In this document: positions 1-12,988 of the stretch, piece by piece | Layout: the number at the start of each line of letters is the position of its first letter | Position numbering within the stretch: the first letter of the stretch is position 1 | Source: Acanthaster planci | Lineage: Eukaryota > Echinodermata > Asteroidea > Valvatida > Acanthasteridae | Direction of reading: 5' to 3' | NCBI RefSeq assembly: GCF_001949145.1 | Contig: NW_019091581.1 | Location: 77,407 to 123,595, forward strand | Length of the DNA stretch: 46,189 nucleotides | Position numbers and translations under genes: made by a program | Notes under the pieces: model-generated | What the model was told of the DNA's origin: nothing | The model's database searches: none | Seen by the model: only the letters and a program-made list of their open reading frames with translations

Positions 1-1532
1 GGGCTGGCCCAACATTTATTGACCAATTTCTCAGTATAGAAAATTTCTCAACCTTATCCAAGTTTACGAATCTTACACTTAACACAGTTCATCTAAAATA
101 TGGTACTTCATCTATGACATCATATTGTAAACAACATGATTTTGGCACATGCTGGGCATATGCACACCAGACCTCTGTGCTGTAAGGCTGTGGTTGTGCA
201 GTCATCTACCAAGGTGAATTCAAAAGTTAAAATGTAGCTCTCCCTTCTTAGTTCTATTATAGGAACAGGGTCCCCAAATTTACAATCCTATTACTTGTAC
301 TTAGGCCTGGTATGTCGATGAACTATGCATGAACAAGATCTGAAGATAGCCTCGGTGAAATTGCCGTAACAAAAGTCTTAACGTCAACCGGCCAAATTAT
401 CCCTACCGGCCATTATTTCTAAAAATCCAAATGATTTCTCATAAAGGACTAACAATGAAGAAAACAACCCACTTACGGCAGATAGGTCTACTATTTCTCT
501 GGAGTTCGAGCTAACAAGCGAAGATGCATGTGGGGCCTATACATGTACAGTGTACAAATGTACATGTATGTCTGTTGCAATGTGCACACGTACGTACATG
601 TACAGTATATGCGTAGCCAACTACCATTTTATACGCGGATCCTGCTGTTTCTATAAATAGAACCGGCATGTCGTAATGCATCTTTCACAACATTATGAAT
701 TATTCATACCACCATCCCATAATGCATTGTTAATTTCTTTTGTGTAGTAATTACAAAAGGATCAAAAGCGAAATAAACACTGATCATAAAGCAAGGAACA
801 GATAAAGGTAGGTCAGCAAGGCGAACAATTAGGCCTGATGTGTTTTGAAACTATTGTTACAAATGTTAGTTTTTAGACGGGATGCACTTACGTAAACCAT
901 AGAGCAGGGAACAGATGTGTAAACATGATGAACTTCCCTCAGCACGCATGGCACGTCTCTCGGAAGGCCAAAGTGGGGAAAGCTGACATGAGTCAGAAAT
1001 TCTCCCTGTGCTTATGTCTTTCACTTGTCATGCTTGTTAGTAGCTAGCAAGTGCTCTGTCAAGAATAAAGTGTAACTTAGTCATTGAAACTGGAAAGTGT
1101 ATGAGTCGGAAATGTATCGATACACAGACAATGACAGAAAATAGCCGTTAACCAGTAGTACACTTACTAGGCCTACACCGGTACAGTAGGCCTTACTTCG
1201 AGAACTCAAAGTTACGAACTCCGTGATACTCCGTGTCTCGAAGTAGCCCAAGCCTTGAACTTTTTCTGAGCATGTTGAAGGTAGTTTTAGACTTAAGCCA
1301 CTCTAAATTTGGCCAGCCAGCCCAGTTTGCATGGTTTGCAGGGTTTGGACGCACACCAATTCTTGATTCTCATTTTGTTTGCTGGTCCGCGCATGGTCGA
1401 AGTAACTAGTTATAGTGTTAACTTGTACCCTTTGACATGTTGGACTGAATTTGAATCATGTAATGTAGTTGGCATAGTAGTACTTAGAGAACTTAGAGTA
1501 CTAACATTGGCGAGGTATCCATTATCAACCAT
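1..1532. other. Non-coding stretch, no gene seen
   Basis: No reading frame here looks like protein. A TATA-like TATAAATAG lies at 652-660, and a donor-like AAAG/GTAGGT at about 807 could close a 5' untranslated exon of the bHLH gene downstream, whose first visible acceptor is at 2320; this is a guess. Palindromic ACATGTAC words cluster near 540-605. A minus-strand AATAAA at about 15-20 could belong to a gene to the left. Confidence 0.4.
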
Positions 1533-2140
1533 GTCAACTTGATCGGGAAACATCACACCGACTTGATGCTCACATGGGGCACTTGAGGCCGCGTGTTTTT
1601 ACTTATTTTGCGCCCTCTTGTGTCCACTTATAACTGTGAGTTGAGAAATCCTGACTTGATGAATCTGCCAACCGTTTGTAGACAGCAAATTACATCTGGC
1701 TCCCTCTACCAACAAAGATAGCAGCCAATCAAATTGTCGGCCTTTTTTACATTGTTTATGCCTCCATTATAATGAACGAGTCTGCGAGTCCGACTAATTT
1801 GATTGGTGGAAATTGTAAGTCTGACTACCTTGATTGGTGTAAATTCTGCATTCATAATGCATGATCATGTTGTTCATATGCAATTATGAATAACTACACA
1901 TGTACATATCACTGACGGGGGTCTGACTGGCTTATCCATCAAGTCGGACGCACTGACTGTATGGCATGGTGACACACGTTGTACAACCTTTTTACTTTGA
2001 TGCCGGATATCATGGAAAGGCTATCAAATGGGGGCACCTTATAAGAAGTTATGCGAGCAGCCACGCATGACCCTTAACTGTATACAGTGAAGGGATGGTT
2101 AACTGGGGAGGAGCAACGTACGTCCGACTTGATTCAAGTC
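1533..2140. mobile_element. Non-autonomous DNA element with terminal inverted repeats, copy 1
   Basis: The right end reads TCCGACTTGATTCAAGTC (to 2140) and the left end GTCAACTTGATCGGGA (from 1533), an imperfect inverted pair. The interior matches the reverse complement of 41281-41744 through many blocks: CGCCCTCTTGTGTCCACTTA at about 1610, CATTATAATGAACGAGTCTG-like sequence near 1770, the ATGCATGATCATGTTGTTCATATG area near 1858, GGGGGTCTGACTGGCTTATC near 1918 and GAGCAACGTACGTCCGACTT near 2110. No transposase frame is present. It ends about 180 bp before the first visible exon of the bHLH gene. The superfamily is not assigned. Confidence 0.7.
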
Positions 2141-2320
2141 AGTTTATAACAAGGTAATCTGTTAAGTCCAAAAGACCCCTTATTAACAAGGTTCAACTGT
2201 ATTTGGAGGGGTCGCTAATTTTTTTAAATGTTTTTTGCTTTTTGGGGGGGGAATGAATTGACATGACTTAAAAGTTCTGTGCTAATAACAGTTTCATTTC
2301 TTCTGTCTTGTGAACTTTAG

Positions 2321-5034
2321 AAACACACCCCGGCCAGGGGGAGCAAGATGGTTTTAATTTTGACCATATGCTCCTCAATGCAAGGCTGACCCCGCAAGTC
2401 TCTGCACCTCGAAGTCGCCAGCCTTTCATCTAGCTCCCCAAAAAGATGTTCACTGGTGTCTGGCCATCTCATCTGGGGAGCACACAATGGACTTGGCCGC
2501 CCAGAGCCTGACCGGTTGCCGTGGTGGGGCCACCGAGTTTTACGAGCCAGACCCATCGAGGAGTGACAACAACAACAACAACCGAGGGAGCAGCCCTGCA
2601 GATGGCGTGGATGGTGTGGATGACCTGTACTCCTCCCCGTCTTCATCAAGCAGTGACCGCGAAGCTCAGCTGTCCCCCGACTATCAGGATGAGGTGTTCT
2701 ACGGCAAGTTGAAAGTAAGCATGCCAAATTTGTTTCAGAAAGGGTTACTAGAAAAATCTAGATTTAATTGGGTGTACTGTGTATGTACCTAGTCGTGAAC
2801 TTTGTCCTGTGAGTCTTGAAAGGAGATGACCTTTCCCACAATTTGTTACACTTCTAATAACGATGTACACATAAAGTATTATTGATGTACTTTAACGGAA
2901 ACCTGAAGTGGAAACTTGGCTCAACTTGTTTTTATGCACATCACTTTTTGTTACAAAACTACAGACAAGATCTACATGTATATTGTTCTTTTGAATGGAA
3001 GTGGTGGTAGATTTTCCATTCTTAGAAAATCCTTTCATCAGTACTCTTTTGAGGGCGCTGTGTTGCTTTTGTCACAGACTCAAGGCACCTCTTATCAAAA
3101 GAGCTCAAGAAAATATGCCAAAAAATTGTCCTAAAAATTAGCTACCAGCAAAGTTTTGAAGAAATATTGGCCATTCCAATTCTCCAAACACGCTGCTTAG
3201 TACATTAAACAAGTAAAAAGTAGCATTTACTTCAAGAAAATGTAGAAAAGCGTGATACATGTACCGGTATATTGGACACACTGTTATGGAGACATTGCTG
3301 TTCTTCTTGGATGACGTCATGGTTTGGTCATGAAGATGGAAATTTTCATTAGCAGAAAAACCAAAACGTTGAAGTTTCTCCTTTTTACTGCTTCTGAGGA
3401 GTTGAAACTTAGTAACTTTTTAAGAAAGCAGTCCTACATTTACTGAAGTCTTAAGAATCCTATTTCATGCCTCGTATCAACTGAGATAAACAAAGTTGCA
3501 GTCATAGCATTTGAGCATTGGTCATGAAACTGACGGTACCTTGATCGGAGCTGACTGATCAGTGGAACTGTCCACAGGTCAAGGTCCGCAGGGATGGCAA
3601 GAAGCTGGTGGAGAAGAAACGGCGGCAGGACCTACAGCAGCAGTATAGCAACCTGAGGTCGTTGGTACCGGGGTTGCAGGATGTGGAGGGTCGCACGCCC
3701 TTATCTCGAAACGTCATCCTCAAAAAAAGTGAGAGAGGAAAGTTTTGTAACATTGAGGTACCCACGTATTTTGTGTAGTAGAGTCCCCTCATTTTTCCAG
3801 CTTCACTTTTTTTCCTCACAAGCGTTCTTTTTTCTCAAACCTCCCGTAGTGAGCAAACTTCAGATTTTAAAGTGGAGATTTCTCCACCTTTACTGGAATT
3901 GAACTGCCTGATTCATTGGAAATAAAACTCAAGTAAGGTGCAGGAAAAAACCTGAAGAGAGAGTGTCAATAGGGAACTTGCAACATTTTGCGGCATCAAG
4001 ACTGTAAAATTCTTTGAAATGTACATGTATTTAGTAAAGTCAGTGCTTAGTCTAATGCATACGGGAAGTTTGCATCCAGCTTTCTGAAAATTTCAGAGAG
4101 GATAATAAAACCCAAGAAGTTTGTTTGTTGGCAGAGAAAGAACCTTGTGTTTTTCTCTGTCTGCAGCACTGCATTACATTGAACAGTTGAAGGTCTCTAT
4201 GAGTTCTTCCCTCCACCTGGCAAACGAGCTGCGACTTGAACAGGAGTACAGCCGTCAGCTGGAAAGGGAATGGCAAATGTGGCAGAAAAAGGTGGAGGCT
4301 TTGAGGTGAGGGCATACAAATCAAACAATGAAATTAATTTGAAAGATGAAATTATTACCTGAAAATTCTTCTGTCTCACGGATGTAAGCATTGCGTACCC
4401 GAGCCTCCGTTACCATGTCATGTGTACATGTAGTTTGCTGTAAAATTTGTTTGATGTACGTAATTTAAATAGGGTTTACTCAAAAGGATTTTCACCCATC
4501 TGATTGATTTATCGGCTCTGAGCGGGAACAAGAAAGAGCGTATTTTCACTTGGAAACGAGGGTCCCTTGGTGGGACTTGGAACTCACCACATTAGTGCAC
4601 AGGTATATGTGGGTTTGACACAGGGTGCACTGATTATGCGCAAGCAATTTATATATGGTCTTCACATGTGTGCTAGGCACGTCCAGAAGTTAAATTGGAA
4701 AGACTTCCCACCAGCCTGTCCCTCCTTTGCCGCTGATGGTGCTTTTCAGCTCAGGGTGAATAGTCTTACAGATTTTAAATTACCACATCACCACCTTCAC
4801 AAATTCAGTGACCCATCCTACCCTTCAAAATGGTATGAATAAACCAATGAGGTCTTGTGTTTTGTGATTTATGTGTGATTTATATACAGGAAGAAGAAAG
4901 AACAGCTGTGCCTAGCAGAGACACCAGCTGCACATCATTTGCATCCAGATATGCTAAACGGCATGACATCACAGTATGGTGAGTCCAAGCTGCCACCCCA
5001 GAACCAATTGAACAGCATGCAGACAATCACATGA
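2321..5034 (+). CDS. Divergent MYC/MAX-group bHLH-leucine zipper protein, 220 aa, four exons
   Basis: Inferred nuclear E-box-binding dimeric transcription factor. The coding exons are 2487-2714, 3578-3728, 4167-4305 and 4890-5034, joined at phases 0, 1 and 2, with donors GTAAGC, GTGAGA and GTGAGG and CAG acceptors. ATG 2487 is the first in-frame Met after a TGA at 2361, and a pyrimidine-rich acceptor at 2320 suggests that 2321-2486 is 5' UTR. Residues 1-76 are acidic, Ser/Asn/Asp-rich and low in complexity. The basic region is residues 80-92, with Glu88, Arg91 and Arg92 at the usual E-box positions but Lys84 where MYC/MAX carry His. Helix 1 is about 93-106, the loop 107-119 and helix 2 120-135, with the MYC-like VILKK stretch at 122-126. 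A weak zipper (Leu144, Leu158, Trp165, Leu172, Leu179) follows. No MYC boxes are seen, so it is much shorter than MYC. The GTGAGT near 4980 could be an alternative donor. The bHLH-zipper call is firm; the exact subfamily is not. Confidence 0.82.
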
Positions 5035-7570
5035 CATGCAGCTGTTGCATATTCATTCATGCATGTCACCAGTGAAGGATGAAGGCAGTTACAACTGGAG
5101 AATGTTTAACTCACAATATCATTGAGTTTACCTTAAAGTGCTCTGCTTTTTTTTCAGACGTTTGTAATTTGTTTCAAGCTGTATTCTCCAAATCAAGGTT
5201 TTTCTATGCAAGTTCTGTATGCGCTGATGTTATTTTGAGGCTTTGACTAACATTTTCTCCAGTGGAGTTTGTTTTAAGCTGATACAAGAAACTATTTGTG
5301 CATTTTTGTCAAGTTCACCTGCAATACAAAGCCAGCTTTTCTGACAACGTATTTAAAAAACATCAACAGAATGGTCGCTTTAATGTTGATACATGTACAT
5401 GTACTTAAGAGTGCGCAGTTCTTAATTTTTACGGAAGGGCGTGGGTTAAAAGAGTGCCTTGTTTGTTTTTCTTCACAAGTGTGCCGGTAGTGGTGAAGTA
5501 ACTTTATACCATTAACATCAAAATAACTGTGACCACAATAATTGAAAGCAAGTACTATGTGAAAATGGAAAATGAAGTATTCAGGGATTTCAACAGGTAG
5601 AATTTATCGAAGCTAGGACTGTTAAATAGTATATGGCTAGTGGTTACTAGCATGAAATGATCTAAACATGGCAGGGTATATGTCAGTAATGGGCTCATGA
5701 GGGCAGAAAGTAAAAACAGGGATTTAACAGTGCCTAACTGGTTACAACACTTTACTTTAAAATTGCTTTACAGAGGCACAATTTGATCTGAGGTGTTGGT
5801 GATTTGTCACATAAAAGTTATGTAAAAACCATCACTGCTAGAAGCAGCAGCAGAAGAAGATTTAAGAGTTGAAATTTGATGTTTGTCTCTCCAAATGTTC
5901 CAGGGTGCTGTTCGTGATGCAGATGTACACGATACACCTTATAACCTTATATTAAACTGGTGTGTTTAAAGTTTTTATACTTTTTTCAGTACTGTAATAA
6001 CATATTTTGCTTTGGGAAGGTCCGAAAGGAACTTCTCTCAATCATGATGTAGTGGGATCAAATAACCCATTTTCCCCTCCCCTGGTCCAAAAAGGGGAGG
6101 GATTCCCCCCCCCCATCTCCCAATATTTACACCTCTTTGCATCATGCAATTTCCAGCATCTCAACGAAAGTTGGTAAAAATTAGTCACTTGCCCACATTT
6201 AGAATATTCCTCTGTTCCTTATTCTGAAGCTCTGCCCCATTTTATCTGATTCCGACATGCCTGACAACTGCACCTTAAAAGGGTGGCCCAACTTGCAGAG
6301 CTGGCAGAGATTTGGGAACATCAGTTCTTAAATTTGATGAAATGATTTCTCCGCAAAGCAGGTCATGATATAAATGAGTGTTTTAACCTTGTATTTATTT
6401 ATATTTAATGTGAATGCGAAAAATCCAAGGTGTTTGATAAAGTGGGAACGTTTTAAAGAAACACAATATTTTTGCAATTTCAGCTGTAATTTATGCATCT
6501 TTGGAGCAGTGGTGTAACTCTGATTAAAAGCTGTTCGTGTGATAAGGTGTAAGGTTTGTTAATTGTGCAGATAATTGGAATTGAATCCAAATGTTAACAT
6601 GTTTGTCACTGGATTTTTTGTAAATTGAGTTCTGGTTTTGGTGGTTTTAAGTTTTAGCAAAATACCTTTAAGAGTTTCAGTTTTGGTACTTTCTGCAGTG
6701 TGTTTAATGTGTAGTTTTTCTCCATTATTGAGATGTATTGTATATATTGGTACTTCTGTAAATTTTGGTTTTTAGCATCATTATGTGTACAGCCTGTGAC
6801 TTTGATGCTTCCTCACAAATTCTCTGAAATACATATTGCATTGTCTTTCTAATAACTGTCTTTCAAATTGGAATATCTATGAACTTTGTTAAACTGAACT
6901 AAATGAAGTAATGGATTTCTAATAGGCTTGAACAAATATGTTGACAATGAGAAGTCAGTACACACTTTTTTCAAAAAAGAAGGCTGCCATAAAGTTTTTT
7001 TATATTTAATTTAATGTCTGCGTTTTAAATTTCCATCCATTCCCAGATAATGTATTCCTAGAAATGGTTATTCCTTAAAACAACTGAATGAATTTTACTT
7101 AGATGTTTGTCACATTTGCTTTTTATTACCTGAAGTAAGTAGGGCTGATGCTGAATCATTTTGCGAGCATCGGTTATGTGAAGGAGAGGTTTTGGTCTTA
7201 TGTCATATTTCATATTCCACTGGCATTTTGTATCTTTTCTCAGTGTCTTTCATAATGTGCTAAATAGCAAATACAATTTGTGCCTTTCAATATCAAGTGC
7301 CTTGTATTTATAAAGCAAGATTTTGACTTGTCTTGTTTTTTTGTTGTGTACTGAGACATTTTCTTTTTTTTTTGGATTTTTTTTTGTTTTTTATTTACAA
7401 TATGCAAAATGCAATTAGTTACAATTAAAACAAAACATGTACAGTATGTCCGTGTGTGTCCATTTTTTACCATCAAAGAAAAAGGATTTCCACATGAAAA
7501 AGTACTGCGTGATGTTTTAGCAATGCCCTGAGAAAAAATATATACAGGGACTCAATGGCGACGAACCCTA
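5035..7570. other. 3' flank of the bHLH gene and intergenic DNA
   Basis: AT-rich sequence without a convincing reading frame. Part of it is presumably the 3' UTR of the upstream gene, although I did not see a clean AATAAA close to the stop codon. A C-rich run lies near 6105 and a T-rich run near 7365-7390. Confidence 0.4.
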
Positions 7571-7696
7571 CTCTAATTATTTTCTTGTGACTCGGCCTTC
7601 ACCAACCAACATGCATGTAATTTGTAACACTGATAATTATTTTCTTGGGAATTGGCCTTCACCAACCAACATGCGTGTAAGTTGTAACACTGATAA
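7571..7696. repeat. Two-copy tandem repeat, unit about 60 bp
   Basis: Two adjacent units share TAATTATTTTCTTG, then GGCCTTCACCAACCAACATG, then TGTAACACTGATAAT, with only a few differences. They lie about 230 bp upstream of the VKORC1-type start codon, so they could fall in its promoter region. Confidence 0.8.
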
Positions 7697-7927
7697 TATC
7701 CCTCATCTCTTTCGGTTATAAACCTTCTTGTCCATTGAGGGCGCTGCTTACAAACCACGTGTAATAAATTTATTATGCAGGAGCGAGTGTAAACAGCAGA
7801 TTGTTTTGTGTACATCTTTCACAAGCAATAGAGTCTGTCTCTGGAGAGAGTTCTAGACAAAATCTTCTCGTTGGAGTGATAGTTACCATACGGTGCATGC
7901 ATAGCAGTTTTCTCCGCTTTTGTAGAG

Positions 7928-10900
7928 ATGGGAAATCCGAACTCAGCAGCAGCGACAACCGGTAAAATACAGATGCCCATCAGCCATAGACTGGCGAGAT
8001 GGGGGCTGTGCTTCATCGGCACGGTGCTGTCGGTTTATGCGCTCTACGTGGAAACTTCGAAAGAGGCTAACCCGCAGTACAAGGCCATGTGTGACATCGG
8101 GGAGAGCATGAGTTGCTCGAAAGTCTTCACGTCAAAGTGAGTAATAAAGCTGATTTAATATGTCTAAGAAGCCGAACTGTACTCTGGTTGAAATTTCGGA
8201 AAGAACGAACGCCGCTCAACACCCAGCGGCTGTGCGCAGACCCTACAGGGCTAGGACTGGTCTGAAAAATTCTGTTTTTAAAGTGAATTTGTGTGTAACA
8301 AAATATTTTCTCCATTGCATTAGATTTGGGGGGGGGCATTTTGTTGCTAGGTCAAGAAAGAGGTGTCGGCATGTGGAATTCTTTCCAGAATGGAGCTTGA
8401 TTGTGTTGATTTTTTTTAACCAGTGTGTATTTTTTTGTACTTTTTGTAGGCCTAGTCCCAGTCACTACATTTTACTAGGAGTAGGACCCTATGAAATACC
8501 TTTTTTAGCATTTGGATATGGGCAATAGTGGAGCCCTGGAACCTTCCATATGCTAGTTTTCAGGAATAATATTGATGACGTCACAATGTGCCAACCTAGA
8601 GAGAGGTATTAGAGTGCACCATTCACACGCAAATGCCAATGACGGTTTTTCTGAACAGTGCAGCATCAGATACATGTATGTATGACGGAATCGGGTTGTA
8701 CACCGGACGTTGCACCTTTCCGTAAATAGTCATTGGCATACATACACGTGCAACACCCCAGGCTCGATTATGAATGGGACATTTACTTATCATGATGCCG
8801 TTGCTGTTTTTCCTAAAAGTTAGCATACAGTTTGATTGCTACAACAACAATTAAAATGGCAACTTTGAGCTCAATAACAGGAGAGTCTCCCGCTCAATAG
8901 CATGATAGTCCCTGGGATCAGTCTTAAGTGATGTCAAGTTTGGCAGACATGTCAGGGCTGACAGTCGGGCAAATTTCACTGTGAAATACAGAGACAGTAT
9001 TCAAAATCAGGAAAGGTAACTTTGCGACCTCAAATGTGATTTACTTTTCATTTCAGTTATTTTAATTGAATGCGCTCATTAAGGGGTTTTGTCTTAAAAT
9101 GGAAATAGCTCACTGGAGAAGGTCGGTAGCCAGTATTCCGAACGTTCCTTCCTCCCAAGACGCACTTCTCAATTTTCAGGTCTTTGTTATGTAACAGCAG
9201 TCAACGGATTTTAATGAGCAATGCACGTGACTAATATAGCGGTACTTTGGCAGATCCTGCTCCACATAAGCACAGAATTTTAGAATCAGATGTAATTTTT
9301 TTTGTTCAACGCTTCAGGTATGGCCGTGGTTTTGGTATTCTTGGTTCCATATTAGGAGACCATCATATACTCAACCAACCCAACTGTTTCTTAGGTGTTA
9401 TCTTCTATATTCTTCAAGTTGCAATTGGTAAGTCTTCGTATTTAAACATCTACTAAATAATTGAATAAACGACTATTTGAACAGTTCCCACAAAATCCTT
9501 CCAAATTGAAGTTTTGAAGGGCTTTGCAGGATTTTGCTGGAATTAAGAATCTTCATGTGTGTTGTCTATCAGTACGTAGAGCTACATGTACTTCCTCTGA
9601 ATGTTTGAGTACAAAGAACATGTGATTTCCTAGCAAAGCGGTGGATTTTGAACAATTTTAAGAGCAGCTTTCTGGGGAAATAAATACCTACAGTACTGTC
9701 TATAACAATTTCAAATTGCTTTCAAATTTTCAGATGGGGTGAATAATTTTCTTCATCAGGGTGTGTTCAGGTGGTTAAGCACCCTTCTTTATAGAACAAA
9801 CCAAATACTTTGCATTTGGCTTTGTTTTCAAATTTGGAATTTCAATTTATTTTATGTACATGTATCCTTGTACATATATCTGTACATGCACTATACATGT
9901 TCACATGTAATTTATGAAGAGGGGGAGATAGCAAAGGATTTTGGGTTAAAACCTGATTCTGTCCACAGGTTGTTATTATTATCATTATTTATTTGGCCAT
10001 AAACAATAACATGTACAACTCTAAACAAACAAGGAACAGTCTTACATAAAATTACACAGGACTAAACATGACAAAAAGAGAAACAACCCAGTCTGAGCTA
10101 ACCAGGATTGAGAAAAAAGTGTACCTGAACACTGTGGCTTGAAAGCCTGTCAATCCAAACTTGGACTGGGAACACAAAGGAAATTTGAATAAAAAATAAA
10201 ATGAAAATGATTGAAATAAATAAATGAAAAAGTTGAAAAAATCAAAAATAAAAAAAGAACAACAAATAATATATGCCACTGATATTTTGGGGTCAGTCAT
10301 GGTGAAAGGTGTCGCGAAACTGTGAATTATGCCGCTCTCCCTAACAAAGGAAATAAAATGCAGAAATTGGTTTAAAGAACAGATACTTTCCACTGAAATA
10401 AATGAGGTGAGGTGTTAGTGACGTGTACCATATTCCAAATTAACACTATGGTTCCCTTTGTTCATTGCTATTACACAGAAAAAGTAAAAAACCAATTAAG
10501 GATGTCCTGTGATATATCCTGGTACATGTTACGCTCAGCAAACAGACAAGGGCCCTTGTGTGACAATGAAGAGAAAATTCTAATTAACTTTGGTCCGGCT
10601 ATTTGCGTTTGCGGAAGTGTTTCAAATGATGGGAGATTTCTGTCGGGAAGCATGAACACCGTAGTATTGCAGACGGTTGGGCATTATTTTTTCCTTGAAC
10701 TCATTTTCCTCCAAGTTAGGTTAAGCCTTTTCCCTGCAAAAAACTGTCAGGAGACTACGCTGGTAAAAATTCTTCAGGGGGAAATATAAAAGGGGGAAGG
10801 CAACGTGTAGCTGTGGATAGTCCTTGTTCATATTGAGGGGACAATTTTTTTAATAAGAAAACCTAGACTGAGTTGTGGGGGCAAAAATTTGCCCCCCCCC

Positions 10901-12988
10901 CCAGGTTTTGATCTCTAGAAATTTCTGTTTCAACTCTTATCCATTTCTCACAACTACAGAACAGGTGTTTGTGTACAAATGGCCTGATGTGCTTCAATCG
11001 GGGGTGAGATTTCTCAGCTGTTTAGCTGATTTTAGCTTTTATTGTTCTGGATTTCAGCTGTTTTTCCTCACTGGCTGTGTACAAAAGTATAGGAGATTTT
11101 CATTGTTCAGCTTCTTTATGCCGTTTTTTATCATTGGTCAATCCCACCCCTGGCTTCAATAAAAAAGGCTTCGTTTTTAATTTATGGATTCAAGCCTATG
11201 TACACAAAAAAACGAAATAGCACAATGAAATTGTTGAAGTGATATAAACGATATTACTTGTTACAGATACGTGTAACTATATTTACTGCGTTTGAAATGA
11301 GGCTTAGTTTATACTTGGTACCAGTGCATTTACACAAAAGCAATTTTCAGCCTATGTTGACCTTGGAAGTAATGTTGCTGTTCTGCACCAGAAAAACGTT
11401 ACTATGGGTTGTTAGCACTGACGTGTCACTTGTGTAATTTATGTTTCTGGCACGTAATGGAGCACCCGAATTGTCATTTCATTGAAGGTTTTTATGTCAG
11501 CATTGCTGGTCTGGACCAGTATGCACGAGCAGTGAGTGCTGTTGATGAACATTTTTCACCATTTGACCATGAAAAAATATGATTAATCCTGAGGTTCTGG
11601 ATAGAAACTCACACACATCATGAAAATTCCTGGTGGCCCCCTTTAATGGCCAAAAGACTTGTTATGTTGGGCTTTGTATGGAGCAACTGTCACATAACAG
11701 TGTCTCCATACAACACATGTACCTGTAGCTATCACAATACTTACCACCATTGATGGGGGCTACTGCAAATGACCAGTGTTGGCATTACAGTGGTCACCAG
11801 ATTTTTCCGTAGTTTTACTTATTGCTACCTGCAATACATTGTGCCTTCAAGCTTTTGCCTCCAGGAAGCCACTTTTTAACTACTCATTCAACAGGTTGTC
11901 TATATGACTATGTAGATAGTCATCCATCCTTGCATTGTTTGAATGCAAGCTCAGGGAATCTTGTATAATCCGGGAAAAACAATATTCTAGGATTTCAATT
12001 TCAGGTCAAAAGTTGCTGACTCATGTTTTTCAATTCAGTATCTGGGACACAATCACACGCACAGTTGAATGCAGCCATGTGACATGTGTGATGTCAATCA
12101 GTCAAAAGTGTGTGTTGCGTCAATGTTTGTGCGCCCTTCAAATGGTAATTTTCAAATATCCATTCTCAGACGCACCATTTGAAATGGCACTCTTTTGCTG
12201 TTTACTTCAAAAATGACAGCATGCCTGAAAGAATAATTTTATTCCCATAAAGCATCTTTAAACCCAGTGCATGCTTTTCAACAGTAATATCAACACTTAC
12301 TTTTTGGACAACTGCAAATCATGGACTGTACCTTTGATAACCTCATTGTATCTCACAAATAAATATATTTAAACTTACATCAAGCACATCTAAACAAAGA
12401 AAAGGTGCTTCATAACTGTGATATTGCTTTAACTATTATATTTTTTAAGCTGTTGTTGACAAAACAATATTAAAACAAACAATAAAAGACAAACAAACAG
12501 ATGGAGAAAGCCCTTCCCAGTGACAGTTTCATTGAAGTAAAGACCAAGCTTTAGCATGTTAAATACCATCTGATTCTGATTGTATCAAAAGAATCTTTTG
12601 AAAAATTGAAAGGAAGAGTTATACACAGAACAGAGACTTTGGAACAAAAAATACAAGATAAAGCAAAAAAAAAAAACACAATGGGAAAACTTCCATTTAA
12701 CTGTATGAACTAACAAGTTATTCTGATGGTAATTGTAACATCCTTTTCCGTATTGCTGTATCGTTTTGCCCAGCCAAGATTCACACCTTGGCGGCCACCA
12801 ACTTCCTCCTCATGACATCCATTTTGTCCAACGTGGGATCTGTCTACCTGGCCTACATCCTCTACTTTGTCCTGGAGGATTTCTGCCTCGTTTGCGTCTC
12901 CACTTACATCGTCAACGCCCTGTTGCTTGGCGTCAACGTCCTCAAGTGGAAGTACCTGAGCAGGATGCTGTCAAAGAAGAGGGAGTAG
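7928..12988 (+). CDS. VKORC1: Vitamin K epoxide reductase, VKORC1/VKORC1L1 type, 177 aa, three exons
   Basis: Family function: an ER-membrane enzyme that reduces vitamin K epoxide and quinone to hydroquinone for gamma-carboxylation of Glu residues. The exons are 7928-8136, 9318-9427 and 12774-12988, with introns of phase 2 and phase 1 and donors GTGAGT and GTAAGT. The length of 177 aa is close to human VKORC1L1. The four redox cysteines are present: Cys55 and Cys63 in the first lumenal loop, and the active-site pair Cys144-Leu-Val-Cys147. The RYGRGFG-like loop (here KYGRGFG, 70-76) and Asn89 in ILNQ match the family. The segment equivalent to the human TYA warfarin motif is Thr150-Tyr151-Ile152. 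Membrane segments are about 23-42, 94-107, 114-140 and 147-163. The last four residues, KKRE, fit a dilysine ER-retrieval signal. I cannot separate VKORC1 from VKORC1L1; the gene is probably single and pre-duplication. Confidence 0.95.
9428..12773. other. Large second intron of the VKORC1-type gene
   Basis: This 3.3-kb intron holds no supported gene. An A-rich, low-complexity stretch at about 9980-10270 that starts with TTATTATTATCATTATTTAT looks like an old repeat. Other short frames in the intron have no protein character. Confidence 0.6.

Noticed and set aside
540-605. ACATGTAC-rich palindromic clusters (also 5390, 26650, 33535) as specific regulatory sites
   Set aside because: The word is scattered throughout the window and looks like background composition of this genome.
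2317-2727. 136-codon minus-strand frame opposite the first bHLH exon
   Set aside because: It is the shadow of the + strand exon, which has splice-compatible phases and a clear bHLH continuation.
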